Origin: Ectothiorhodospira lacustris
Lineage (GTDB): Bacteria > Pseudomonadota > Gammaproteobacteria > Ectothiorhodospirales > Ectothiorhodospiraceae
Length of the DNA: 64,000 nt
Direction: 5' to 3'
Assembly: GCF_022227845.1 (NCBI RefSeq)
Contig: NZ_JAJNQN010000021.1
Span: 1-64,000 of the forward strand
In this document: positions 54,760-63,357 of the stretch, in pieces
Layout: the number at the start of each line of letters is the position of its first letter
How positions within the stretch are numbered: position 1 is the stretch's first letter
Made by a program: the position numbers and the translations under genes
Notes under the pieces: model-generated
Databases searched by the model: none
What the model was told of the DNA's origin: nothing
What the model saw: only the letters and a program-made list of their open reading frames with translations

Positions 54760-55869
54760 TTAGTCGCTCTGCTTGGCCTTGGTGGATGCGGTCTGGCGCT
54801 TGGTGGCCGTGCTACGCCCGCGGGTGCCGGTTGCGGCACTTTCTCCGCTTTCAGCGACCCCTTTGCTTTCAGCCTTGGCTTCAGCCTGCGCCGGCGTGGC
54901 ATCGCCGTTCGCCTGTTCGGTCAGTTTGCGCACGGCGGTCTTGAGGGCCTGCATCTCACGACGGCTTTCCTGGAGGCGGCGGTGCAGGGTGTTGACCTCG
55001 CGGCGGGTGGGCATGTTCAGGCTTTCGGTAACCTCGTCCATGAGACGGGTGCCCTGGCGCTTTACTGCCATCAGGCTGTTGACCATCTCGCCGTAGATCT
55101 TGGCGTACTCCTCGGACATGACGAATTCGCCATAGACCTCTTCACAGACGTCCACCCACTCATCGTAGAGAGTACGCATGGAGGTAATGGGTTTGTCCTG
55201 ACGGCCGGCATCGTCCAGTCGGGCCCGGAAACGGTCGATGGAGTCCATGCCTACCTTGTTGAAGGCGCCCTGGTAGTTCTGCATGGCCTGCTGGTAGTTG
55301 ACCATCAGTTTGGCCAGATTCTGGTACTGCTCCTGGGATTCGCGGGTGTAGCCGACACCGGGTACGGACAGGAAGCGGTCCAGCTGTTCCTGGACCGCAT
55401 CGCCATAGGGCGCGCGGGCCGGTGGCCGCAGGGCCTGCATGAAGTCGCCCGGCATGGGCATGAAGGAGGATGTGGCGCGGCTCCATGTGTCCAGGGGCAT
55501 CTGCCAGAAGGCCTTGGCATCCTTGCTGGCACCAGGCATGTTGGTGAAACCCTGGAAGGCATTGCTCATCTGGTCCAGCCATTTGTTCACGGCTTCGGCG
55601 GCATTCTGCTGCCCGTTGTTGCCGCGATAGAGGTTCTCGGCCATGGAGAAATAGCCGCGACCCACGTTCATCATCTGTTCCAGGGCATCGTTGCCGGACA
55701 AGGGCATGCCGGTGGAGGCGGTCTTCCACCACTGGTCCAGTCCGTTCCCCCAGTTGGTGGTACCTTCGCTGCCACCCATGGACTTGCGGCTCATGTCCAT
55801 CCAGGCAGACCAGTACTTGCGCTGGGCTTCCATCCAGTCTTCAGGGTTAAAGGGGTTTGAGTCAGCCAT
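54760..55869 (-). CDS. phaE: Class III PHA synthase subunit PhaE
   Basis: 369 residues, required with PhaC for activity. Opens DSNPFNPEDWMEAQRKYWSAWMDM, typical of PhaE, and has the central YGEFVMSEEYAKIYGEMVNSLMAVK region, then a coiled-coil stretch (RREVNTLHRRLQESRREMQALK) and a Lys/Ala/Ser-rich tail. ATG 55869 has AAGGAG 7 bases upstream; an adjacent TTG at 55872 is less likely. Confidence 0.95.
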   Translation of the reverse strand: MADSNPFNPEDWMEAQRKYWSAWMDMSRKSMGGSEGTTNWGNGLDQWWKTASTGMPLSGNDALEQMMNVGRGYFSMAENLYRGNNGQQNAAEAVNKWLDQMSNAFQGFTNMPGASKDAKAFWQMPLDTWSRATSSFMPMPGDFMQALRPPARAPYGDAVQEQLDRFLSVPGVGYTRESQEQYQNLAKLMVNYQQAMQNYQGAFNKVGMDSIDRFRARLDDAGRQDKPITSMRTLYDEWVDVCEEVYGEFVMSEEYAKIYGEMVNSLMAVKRQGTRLMDEVTESLNMPTRREVNTLHRRLQESRREMQALKTAVRKLTEQANGDATPAQAEAKAESKGVAESGESAATGTRGRSTATKRQTASTKAKQSD

Positions 55870-56287
55870 CAATCATCTCCTTTGGGTCCATTCTGGGCCA
55901 GGTGGTTATCATCCGGAGGGCTGTCGCGACCGGCCAATCGGAAACCCGGGCCCATGGGAGGTTTCCGGGCTTGGGTTGTCAGCACTTGGGACGATCCGAC
56001 AGCGTACAGCATTATGAGGATAAGGTTAGCATAGAAGTTGTGCGGTGCAACATTTCCGCCGGGGTGGTGCGTCATGGTTGGTCATAGGCGCACCGCTTCT
56101 GGTATAAACAGCCGGAGTGATTCATTGATCCCCGAGACTGTCTCCCTTTTGGATCAAATATGCCAGGAAAGCAAGACCAAGTGCCCTGAAAGTGCGAGCC
56201 ACCCCCGGTGCCGGGCATCATGATCCGGTCACGGGGCGGGCCACAGGCATACCATCTCAGAATACGCCCCTGATCAGGAGGATTTAC
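55870..56287. other. Divergent phaE/phaA intergenic region
   Basis: 418 bases without a gene. It must contain promoters for phaEC (left) and phaA (right). AT-rich patches lie near 56010-56040 and 56140-56170. A TGC-GGT-GCA motif at 56041-56049 is a candidate PhaR operator. No clear sigma70 pair was identified. Confidence 0.6.
56041..56049. promoter_or_regulatory. Candidate PhaR operator between phaE and phaA
   Basis: TGCGGTGCA, a TGC-N3-GCA inverted motif inside GTTG-N7-CAAC. PhaR of other bacteria binds TGC-rich inverted sites of this kind (for example CTGC-N3/4-GCAG). A second such motif precedes the phasin gene. Confidence 0.4.
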
Positions 56288-57472
56288 ATGGCTGAATCTA
56301 TTGTCATCGTCGATGCGGCGCGCACCCCGGTCGGTACCTTCAACGGTTCCTTGTCCCAGATTCCGGCCTCGACCCTGGGGGCCATGGTCATCAAGGCCCT
56401 GCTGGCTCGCACCGGTCTGTCCTCTGAGCAGGTGGACGAGATCATCCTGGGGCAGGTGCTGCAGGCGGGCGTGGGCCAGAATCCCGCTCGTCAGGCCGCC
56501 GTGGAAGCCGGCATTCCCTATTCCTCTCCGGCCATGACCATCAACAAGGTCTGCGGTAGTGGCCTCAAGGCGGTTCATCTGGCCTGGCAGTCGGTCCTGT
56601 GTGGTGATTCCAATGTGGTGATCGCCGGTGGCCAGGAGAACATGAGCGCCTCTCCCCATGTGCTGCCCGGTTCCCGTCAGGGCGCCAAGATGGGCGACTG
56701 GAAGATGGTGGACACCATGATCAAGGATGGCCTGTGGTGTGCCTTCAATGACTATCACATGGGCACCACCGCTGAAAACATCGCTGGCGAGTTCAGGATC
56801 AGCCGGGAGGAGCAGGATGCTTTTGCCGCCCAGTCCCAGCAGCGGGCCGAAGCCGCCCAGAAGGCGGGCTATTTCAAGGATGAGATCGTGCCGGTGGAGG
56901 TCCCTCAGAAGAGGGGGGAAGTGAAGGTCTTTGACACGGACGAATTTCCCCGTCACGGCACCACGGCAGAGGGTCTGGGTAAGTTGAGGCCGGCGTTCAG
57001 TCGAGACGGTTCGGTGACCGCGGGCAATGCCTCCGGCATTAATGATGGTGCCGCTGCCGTGATGGTCATGCGTGAATCCATGGCCAGTGAGCTGGGTCTC
57101 AACCCGCTGGCCCGTATCGTCTCCTTCGCCGCTGCGGGCGTGGACCCGGCGATCATGGGTACTGGTCCCATCCCCGCCACCATCAAGTGCCTGGAAAAGG
57201 CCGGCTGGCGTCCTGCCGATCTGGATATGGTGGAGGCCAACGAGGCTTTTGCCGCCCAGGCCATCGCCGTCAACCAGCAGCTGGGCTGGGATCTGTCCAA
57301 GGTGAACGTGAGCGGCGGTGCCATCGCCATCGGTCACCCCATCGGCGCCTCCGGTGCCCGGGTGCTGGTGACGTTGCTGCACGGCATGAAGCGTACCGGT
57401 GCCCGACGTGGTCTGGCCACCCTGTGCATCGGTGGTGGTCAGGGTGTGGCTTTGGCAGTGGAAGCGGTCTGA
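56288..57472 (+). CDS. phaA: Acetyl-CoA acetyltransferase (beta-ketothiolase)
   Basis: 394-residue biosynthetic thiolase condensing two acetyl-CoA to acetoacetyl-CoA, the first PHB step. Cys89 in [11 protein letters not shown], the [10 protein letters not shown] His and the CIGGGQG Cys form the active site; EANEAFAAQ precedes. AGGAGG lies 7 bases before the ATG. Confidence 0.96.
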   Translation: MAESIVIVDAARTPVGTFNGSLSQIPASTLGAMVIKALLARTGLSSEQVDEIILGQVLQAGVGQNPARQAAVEAGIPYSSPAMTINKVCGSGLKAVHLAWQSVLCGDSNVVIAGGQENMSASPHVLPGSRQGAKMGDWKMVDTMIKDGLWCAFNDYHMGTTAENIAGEFRISREEQDAFAAQSQQRAEAAQKAGYFKDEIVPVEVPQKRGEVKVFDTDEFPRHGTTAEGLGKLRPAFSRDGSVTAGNASGINDGAAAVMVMRESMASELGLNPLARIVSFAAAGVDPAIMGTGPIPATIKCLEKAGWRPADLDMVEANEAFAAQAIAVNQQLGWDLSKVNVSGGAIAIGHPIGASGARVLVTLLHGMKRTGARRGLATLCIGGGQGVALAVEAV

Positions 57473-57563
57473 CAGGGGCGAGGCCCCGGCCGGGTCCGGC
57501 GGACTTGTCGTCGGGTCCGGTCTCCTGCATGCAGTCCATGTGAAAGATTGATGGGAGAAGCGG

Positions 57564-58127
57564 GTGAATGAACCGCGGATAGTGAAGAAATACCCCAATC
57601 GCCGCCTCTACGATACCGAGGAGAGCCGGTATGTGACGCTGGCCGATGTGCAGCAGCTGGTGCGCCGCGGGATCGATGTGAAGGTGGTGGACAGCCAGTC
57701 GGGGAAGGATATCACCCGGGGTATCCTGATTCAGATCATCACCGAGCAGGAGACGGCCGGAGAGCCGCTCTTCACCACGGAGATGTTGGTGCGTTTCATC
57801 CGTTTCTACGATGAGGCGGTCCACGAGGCCTTTTCCGGCTACCTGGACCAGAGTTTGCGGTTTTTTGCCGATCAGCAGCGGGATTTCAATGACCGCATGC
57901 GCGGTGTGCTGGGTGGGCGGGCTACCTGGGACATTACGGAGATGACCCGTCGCAACCTGGAGTTCTGGAAGGGCATGCAGGATCAATTCTTCAAGGCCGC
58001 AGTATTCCCGGGCTCAGGCCATGAGGCCAAGCAAGATCCGGCCGAGCCGCTGGGTGAGAAGCCGCCGAAGGATGCAGCCGCAGATGCCGCGGACGCAGAG
58101 CAGGGGGTGGGTAAAAAGCGGAAATGA
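57564..58127 (+). CDS. phaR: Polyhydroxyalkanoate synthesis repressor PhaR
   Basis: 187 residues. N-terminal PHB/PHA accumulation regulator DNA-binding domain RIVKKYPNRRLYDTEESRYVTLADV, followed by the PHB_acc domain (GILIQIITEQE, LVRFIRFYDEAV) that senses PHA granules, and a charged tail. In studied species PhaR represses phasin genes and binds granules. Start GTG 57564 with GGGAGA upstream. Confidence 0.94.
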   Translation: MNEPRIVKKYPNRRLYDTEESRYVTLADVQQLVRRGIDVKVVDSQSGKDITRGILIQIITEQETAGEPLFTTEMLVRFIRFYDEAVHEAFSGYLDQSLRFFADQQRDFNDRMRGVLGGRATWDITEMTRRNLEFWKGMQDQFFKAAVFPGSGHEAKQDPAEPLGEKPPKDAAADAADAEQGVGKKRK

Positions 58128-58192
58128 CCCGGCAGATCTAGAGGCCGACGGTGACGGCAGACGGGCCTGTGTCGCAAAATCGGCACGTCGCC

Positions 58193-58221
58193 TTGACGCC
58201 GTTTTCGGATGGGGTTATATG
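58193..58221 (+). promoter_or_regulatory. Sigma70 promoter of the phasin gene
   Basis: TTGACG at 58193-58198, exactly 17 bases, then TATATG at 58216-58221. This is the best-formed sigma70 pair in the pha region and lies about 70 bases before the phasin start. Confidence 0.65.
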
Positions 58222-58232
58222 TTGCGCCGCAG
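58222..58232. promoter_or_regulatory. Candidate PhaR operator at the phasin transcription start
   Basis: TTGCGCCGCAG has the TGC-N3-GCA core and begins one base after the -10 hexamer, covering the expected transcription start. That position suits repression of phaP by PhaR. Confidence 0.45.
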
Positions 58233-58292
58233 CATGAGCAGCGGCAAGGCTGGATGCTGTGTCCATGCACCCCAAACACCGGAGAGCGCACC

Positions 58293-58664
58293 ATGAACGA
58301 CATGATCGAGCTGTTCAATAAGGCCAACCAGAGCGGCTTTGAAACCTTCCGCAAGCTGAGTGACATCAACCGACAGGCCTTTCAGAAGCTGTTGGAGCAG
58401 CAGCTGGACTTGACCACGGGCCTGGTGGATGTGAGCATGAAACACCTTGATCAGGCGGGCAAGGCCAAGGGGTATCAGGAGCTTTTGACCCTGCAGACGG
58501 ACCTGCTGCGTGATTGCAGCCGGAAGATGGTTGTCAGTTACAAGAATGGTCATGAGATCCTGGACGACGCCCGCAATTCCATGACCCAGTTGATGGATGA
58601 CTCCGTCAAAGCGGCGGAAGAAACCGTCAGGCACGTGAGCACTGTCGCCAAGAAGGCTGCCTGA
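58293..58664 (+). CDS. phaP: Phasin family protein
   Basis: 123 residues, wholly amphipathic helix, with the phasin pattern FNKANQSGFETFRKLSDINRQAFQKLLEQQLDLTTGLVD and a C-terminal VKAAEETVRHVSTVAKKAA. Phasins coat PHA granules. GGAG precedes ATG 58293. Between phaR and phaB. Confidence 0.88.
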   Translation: MNDMIELFNKANQSGFETFRKLSDINRQAFQKLLEQQLDLTTGLVDVSMKHLDQAGKAKGYQELLTLQTDLLRDCSRKMVVSYKNGHEILDDARNSMTQLMDDSVKAAEETVRHVSTVAKKAA

Positions 58665-58715
58665 TTTCCTTTTTCGCAGCCCTCAAGGCCAGTCAAGAAA
58701 CAAGGAGTCCGAAGA

Positions 58716-59462
58716 GTGACCAAGCGAGTAGCGTTAGTGACCGGCGGTACCGGCGGTATCGGCACCGAGATCTGCAAGAAGCTGGCCCGTCAGGGGCATG
58801 TGGTCGTGGCCAATTACCTGCCCGCGCTGCAGGCCGAGGCCGAGGCCTGGCAGCAGCAGATGAAGGCGGAAGGTCTGGACATGCACATCGCCGCCGGTGA
58901 TGTGTCTTCGTTCCAGTCCTGTGCCGACATGATCCAGGACATTGAGTCCCGTCTGGGACCCATCGACATTCTGGTCAACTGTGCCGGCATCACCAAGGAC
59001 AAGACGCTGCGCAAGATGACCGAAGACCAGTGGCGTGATGTCATCAACATCAACCTGAACAGCGTGTTCAACGTCACCCGCCATGTGGTGGAGGGCATGA
59101 CCTCCCGCGGTTTCGGCCGTGTCGTCAATATCTCTTCCGTCAACGGCCAGAAGGGTCAGTTCGGTCAGGCCAACTATTCCGCCGCCAAGGCCGGCATGCA
59201 CGGCTTCACCATGGCGGTGGCCCAGGAGACGGCCGCCAAGGGCGTCACCGTCAACACGGTGTCTCCCGGCTACACGGCGACGGCCATGACCGATGCCATG
59301 CCCGAAGATGTGCGCAATGCCATCGTTGCCCAGATTCCAGCCGGGCGCATGGGCACCACGGCCGACATCGCCTTCACCGTGGCCATGCTCTGCGACGAAG
59401 AGGCGGGCTACATCACCGGTGCCAACATCCCGGTCAACGGTGGTCTGTTCACCTCCTTCTGA
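58716..59462 (+). CDS. phaB: Acetoacetyl-CoA reductase (NADPH)
   Basis: 248-residue SDR enzyme giving (R)-3-hydroxybutyryl-CoA, the monomer for PhaEC. Cofactor motif GGTGGIG (residues ~10-16), catalytic Ser and Tyr in NISSVNGQKGQFGQANYSAAKAG, NxAG replaced by CAG. Start GTG 58716 with AAGGAG upstream. Last gene of the pha locus, followed by a strong terminator. Confidence 0.95.
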   Translation: MTKRVALVTGGTGGIGTEICKKLARQGHVVVANYLPALQAEAEAWQQQMKAEGLDMHIAAGDVSSFQSCADMIQDIESRLGPIDILVNCAGITKDKTLRKMTEDQWRDVININLNSVFNVTRHVVEGMTSRGFGRVVNISSVNGQKGQFGQANYSAAKAGMHGFTMAVAQETAAKGVTVNTVSPGYTATAMTDAMPEDVRNAIVAQIPAGRMGTTADIAFTVAMLCDEEAGYITGANIPVNGGLFTSF

Positions 59463-59502
59463 GGCCGTTGTTCGCCCCATCGGCTGAGACTCGCGTCTCG
59501 TA

Positions 59503-59528
59503 CGGGCCCCGTTTTCGGGGCCCGTTTT
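59503..59528 (+). terminator. Rho-independent terminator after phaB
   Basis: CGGGCCCCG, TTTT loop, CGGGGCCCG, then TTTTC. A perfect stem 40 bases after the phaB stop. Confidence 0.92.
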
Positions 59529-59676
59529 CTGTGGTCGGCGTCTTTTCTGAAGCGTGATGGATGTCACAAAAAATTGAAAGTGATGTGGTAAAAATGCATC
59601 CTCAACGCTTGATTTGATGATATTTATTCGCACCCGCTTTTATCTGATGCTATTCTCCCCCGTGTTTTGGGGTTAA

Positions 59677-59802
59677 GCGGAAAGACCCGTGCAGGGGATT
59701 TCCGCCCTGTCCGGCGGGCGTTGGGAAATCGCCCGCAAAGGGGAGTCGGCGCCGCCGATGTCTCCAGCGCTTTGACCGTCCGGGTCTTGCCGGCGTGACC
59801 GG
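59677..59802 (+). ncRNA. Hairpin-rich 5' leader, possible cis-regulatory RNA of unknown class
   Basis: Four successive stems: GCGGAAA/TTTCCGC (59677-59683 with 59699-59705); GCGGGCG/CGCCCGC (59714-59720 with 59730-59736); TCGGC/GCCGA (59746-59750 with 59754-59758); CCGGGTC/GACCGG with a bulge (59780-59786 with 59797-59802). They lie 87 bases before the M23 peptidase start. I could not match the sequence to a riboswitch I know (cyclic di-GMP, cyclic di-AMP, glycine and cobalamin types were considered). Confidence 0.35.
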
Positions 59803-59888
59803 AAAAGGCCCCGCGCCCGATGACATGCGTGCCGTCAGAAGTCGGCGGGACAAGGGCAAGGCATTGTGAGCAAATTACGGGGGCATCT

Positions 59889-61382
59889 ATGCCGTTTTCA
59901 AAACCAAGTTTTTCGATGGTGATGGGAATCCTTGCTGTTTTCCTGATCATCATTGCCTTATATCCCAAGATCCTGTCCGGATTCGGTGGCAATGGCTCGT
60001 CTTCATCCGTAGCCCTCATCCAGACCCTGGATATCCCTGCCGGCCCGTCGGGCGCGGGACATGCCGTCCCCGTGACGGCCGCCGAGCCCAAGGAGCGGCG
60101 CCGGATCGCGGTGGCCTCGGCTGCCGAGGCGGGGCAGGGTGAGTTGCATCGGACCTCCTTCATGACTCAGGAGCGGCTGAACCCTGCAACGGGACCGGAT
60201 GAAAATCCAACCTCCTATGAGTCCTTCAGCCTGGGTGACGAGGAAGAGGTGTCCAAGGCTTCCGAGTGGTTCGAGTACACCATCGCCCGTGGTGATCGCC
60301 TGTCTTCCCTCTGGGTGGGTGACTGGGGGCTGCCCATGGCCACCTTGTACCGCTTGTTGGGCGATGCCGAAAATGCCCGCGTGCTGAACCGTCTGCGAGT
60401 GGGTCAGCAGGTGGAGTGGCAGACCGATGATGAGGGGTATCTGACCCGCCTGCGCATCTGGACCGACCGTGGCAAGGGCGTGGAATGGGAGCGTGCCGCG
60501 GAAGGCTGGGACTTTGAGCGCCGTGAGGTGGAGAGTGGCCGCGAGATTACTCATATGGTGATTACGGCGCGGGTCGAGGGCAGTATTTCCGCCGCGCTTG
60601 CCGGTCGGGAGGAACTCTCCGGCCGGGCCGCCGCCGCCCTGGCGGTGTTGCTCGATCGCCATCTGCCGGTGCGTATGCATGCCCGTAGCGGGGATGTCTT
60701 CTCCCTGCTGGTGGAGCAGGAGACCCTGGCCGGTGATAACGAACCCATCGAACTGAGACTGTTGGCCTTTGATTATCAGGGGGCTCAGTTGAACATCAGT
60801 GCCGCGCGCCATGTGGATGGGCGTTTCTACACCCCTGAAGGTCACAGTTTGTTACCGCCCTTTGACCGGCGTCCCTTTGCCGGCAACTACCGGATCAGTT
60901 CTCCCTTTGATCTGCGGCGCCGCCATCCGGTGACCGGTACCGTCGCCCCGCATCATGGTACGGATTTCGCCATGCCCATTGGTACGCCGATTCAGGCGCC
61001 TGCCGACGGGCGTGTAGTGAGGGTGGATTCGCACCCCTATGCCGGCCGCTTCCTGGTGATCGAGCATGGCCAGGGCTATACCACCCGCTATCTCCACCTG
61101 AGCCGCCCTCTGGTGCGTCCCGGTGAGACGGTGGCGCGTGGGCAGCGCATTGCCTTGTCCGGCAATACCGGACGCAGCACCGGCCCCCATCTGCACTATG
61201 AGTTGCATGTGAGTGGTCGTCCGGTCGATGCTATGCGGGCCGAACTGCCCCGCAGTGAGCGTCTGGCCGGTGAAGACCTCAAGCGCTTCCAGAAGGTGAG
61301 CAGTACGTTACTGGCGGAAGTGAAGGGACCTCGACAGTCCCGTCAGGTGGCGATGCTGCCGTATTCCGAAATGGCCATGTAA
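59889..61382 (+). CDS. mepM: M23 family murein endopeptidase (MepM-like)
   Basis: 497 residues. A signal anchor near the N-terminus (MVMGILAVFLIIIALYP) is followed by an OapA/LysM-like substrate-binding region (EYTIARGDRLSSLWVGDW, about residues 135-200) and the C-terminal peptidase domain with zinc motifs HHGTDFAMP and HLHYELHV. The enzyme cleaves D-Ala-mDAP crosslinks in peptidoglycan. It has a long, structured leader; G-rich GGGGG serves as Shine-Dalgarno. Confidence 0.9.
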   Translation: MPFSKPSFSMVMGILAVFLIIIALYPKILSGFGGNGSSSSVALIQTLDIPAGPSGAGHAVPVTAAEPKERRRIAVASAAEAGQGELHRTSFMTQERLNPATGPDENPTSYESFSLGDEEEVSKASEWFEYTIARGDRLSSLWVGDWGLPMATLYRLLGDAENARVLNRLRVGQQVEWQTDDEGYLTRLRIWTDRGKGVEWERAAEGWDFERREVESGREITHMVITARVEGSISAALAGREELSGRAAAALAVLLDRHLPVRMHARSGDVFSLLVEQETLAGDNEPIELRLLAFDYQGAQLNISAARHVDGRFYTPEGHSLLPPFDRRPFAGNYRISSPFDLRRRHPVTGTVAPHHGTDFAMPIGTPIQAPADGRVVRVDSHPYAGRFLVIEHGQGYTTRYLHLSRPLVRPGETVARGQRIALSGNTGRSTGPHLHYELHVSGRPVDAMRAELPRSERLAGEDLKRFQKVSSTLLAEVKGPRQSRQVAMLPYSEMAM

Positions 61383-61451
61383 CCCGTGGCGCGAAGCTGC
61401 CGGGCGGGGAGATCCCGTCCATGGGTACCGGCTTTATTGGGTAAGGTCCTC

Positions 61452-62852
61452 ATGTCAATACGAAGCTGCTATGATAGCGCCCACAATAAGCAGCATAAGA
61501 CATGTGTGTCCAACGAACTTCACCCAATCCAGCCTGAATTCGGTGCCGGTGCTTATCGCATCTATGCCCGTGCAGAGCACGGCATTTCCCGCGCCAATAT
61601 CAGCGAGAACGCCCTCAAGGTCCTTTACCGTCTGAAGGATGCCGGTTTTCGTGCCTGCCTGGTGGGTGGCGGGGTACGGGATCTGCTGTTGGGTCGTGAA
61701 CCCAAGGACTTCGACGTGGCTACGGATGCCCATCCGGAGGAGGTCAGGCGTCTGTTCCGCAATTGTCGCCTCATTGGTCGGCGCTTCCGTCTGGCCCATG
61801 TGTTTTACGGGTCCGAGATCATCGAAGTCGCCACCTTTCGTGCACCCCATGACAGCTTTGTTGATGACGGTGATGCCGACGGCGTTGCCGAGGCCCTGAT
61901 CGAGGATGGCCGCATCATCCGGGACAATGTCTACGGCACTATCGAACAGGATGCCTGGCGCCGGGATTTTTCCATCAATGCCCTTTATTACGATATCCGG
62001 GATTTTTCGGTGGTGGATTACACCGGCGGGATGGATGATCTCAAGCAGGGGGTAGTGCGGCTGATCGGTGATCCCGAGGTGCGCTATCGGGAAGACCCGG
62101 TGCGCATGTTGCGTGCCGTGCGATTTGCCACCAAACTGGGTTTTCGTCTGGATGAAGCGACGGAATCCTGTCTTTCCCGTCTGGGAGATCTGCTGCTGGA
62201 CGTGCCGCCGGCGCGTCTGTTCGATGAGGTCATCAAGCTCTTCCATGCCGGTTGCGGTCTGCAGACCTTCGAGGCATTGCGGCACCATGACCTCTTCGGT
62301 CGCATGTTCCCGCTGACGGAAGAAGCCCTTTCCCACGAGGAGGAGGGCTTTCCCATCACCTTCGTGGCCAACGCTCTGCGCAATACCGATGAGCGCATTC
62401 AGTCCGGCAAGGGTGTCAATCCGGCGTTTCTCTATGCAGTTCTGCTATGGGAGCCGGTACGTCATGCCGCCCGGCGTTTCATGGATGAGGGCGAAGCCGA
62501 GTTGCCTGCCCTACAGCATGCCGGCGGGATGGTACTGTCCCGGCAGGCCCGACACATCCTGATCCCCAAGCGCTTCGCCCTGCCCATGCGGGAGATCTGG
62601 GAACTGCAACCCCGTTTTGAGCAACGTCGCGGCGCCCGTGCCCTGCGCCTGCTGACCCATCCCCGGTTCCGGGCTGCCTACGATTTTTACTGCCTGCGTG
62701 CCCGCTCCGGCGAGGCGCTCACGGAAGGCTGCGAGTGGTGGACCCGCCTGCAGGAGGTGGATGAAGCGGAGCAGCGCTCCATGGTGGAGGTGTCCGGCAA
62801 GAAACCCCGTTCCCGCCGTCGGCGCCGCAGCAAGTCATCCGGCAACGCCTGA
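61452..62852 (+). CDS. pcnB: Poly(A) polymerase PcnB
   Basis: 466 residues. Nucleotidyltransferase motifs LVGGGVRDLLLGREPKDFDVATDA, then RRDFSINALYYD and GDPEVRYREDPVRMLRAVRFATKLGF; an Arg-rich tail (SRRRRRSKSS) as in E. coli PcnB. The start is uncertain: ATG 61452 (AAGGT upstream) or GTG 61506; a TATGAT box near 61470 would favour the latter. Polyadenylates RNA for decay. Confidence 0.92.
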   Translation: MSIRSCYDSAHNKQHKTCVSNELHPIQPEFGAGAYRIYARAEHGISRANISENALKVLYRLKDAGFRACLVGGGVRDLLLGREPKDFDVATDAHPEEVRRLFRNCRLIGRRFRLAHVFYGSEIIEVATFRAPHDSFVDDGDADGVAEALIEDGRIIRDNVYGTIEQDAWRRDFSINALYYDIRDFSVVDYTGGMDDLKQGVVRLIGDPEVRYREDPVRMLRAVRFATKLGFRLDEATESCLSRLGDLLLDVPPARLFDEVIKLFHAGCGLQTFEALRHHDLFGRMFPLTEEALSHEEEGFPITFVANALRNTDERIQSGKGVNPAFLYAVLLWEPVRHAARRFMDEGEAELPALQHAGGMVLSRQARHILIPKRFALPMREIWELQPRFEQRRGARALRLLTHPRFRAAYDFYCLRARSGEALTEGCEWWTRLQEVDEAEQRSMVEVSGKKPRSRRRRRSKSSGNA

Positions 62853-62856
62853 CGTC

Positions 62857-63357
62857 ATGACACCCGTACTGGCCTATATTGGTATCGGCGCCAATCTGGA
62901 GACGCCGCGGGTCCGGGTTCTTGAAGCTCTGGAGGCCTTGGCGGGCTTGCCGCATACCCGCCTGCTACGTCAGTCTTCACTCTACCGCAGCCCGCCCATG
63001 GGGCCGGTGGATCAGCCGGACTACATCAACGCGGTGGCCGAACTGGAAACCCGCCTGGCTCCGGCGGCCCTGCTGCAGGCCTTGCTGGAACTGGAGCGCC
63101 GACATGGCCGTGTCCGTGACGGTGAGCGCTGGGGGCCGCGGACCCTGGATCTGGACATCCTGCTCTACGGTGACCGAATCATCGATGAGCCTCATCTGAC
63201 GGTGCCTCATTCCGGGATGCAGGCGCGGGCCTTTGTCCTGTATCCTTTGGCGGAGATTGCGCCTGACCTTTGGATCCCCGATCTGGGGGCGCTGGAGGGC
63301 CTGTTGGCCCGATGCCCCCGGAACGGTCTGGAAAGACTGGTGGAAGAGTCTGGATGA
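62857..63357 (+). CDS. folK: 2-Amino-4-hydroxy-6-hydroxymethyldihydropteridine pyrophosphokinase
   Basis: 166-residue HPPK of folate synthesis. Opens AYIGIGANLETP; core RWGPRTLDLDILLYGD and VPHSGMQARAFVLYPLAEIAPD match the family. Four bases after pcnB and overlapping the next gene by 4 bases (ATGA). Confidence 0.95.
   Translation: MTPVLAYIGIGANLETPRVRVLEALEALAGLPHTRLLRQSSLYRSPPMGPVDQPDYINAVAELETRLAPAALLQALLELERRHGRVRDGERWGPRTLDLDILLYGDRIIDEPHLTVPHSGMQARAFVLYPLAEIAPDLWIPDLGALEGLLARCPRNGLERLVEESG

Larger units (their letters stand above)
59463..59888. other. Long structured leader region before the M23 peptidase gene
   Basis: 426 bases without a gene. It holds the phaB terminator, an AT-rich segment (about 59560-59660) likely to contain the promoter of the next gene, then a GC-rich tract with four consecutive hairpins (59677-59802). 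Confidence 0.65.

Noticed and set aside
53725-55860. 711-codon plus-strand open frame across phaC and phaE
   Set aside because: Antisense shadow of two well-supported genes; no ribosome-binding site and no recognisable domains.
59640-59888. Known riboswitch, 6S RNA, SRP RNA or RNase P RNA in the leader of the M23 gene
   Set aside because: Diagnostic conserved strings of each class were looked for by eye and not found; reported only as an unclassified structured leader.
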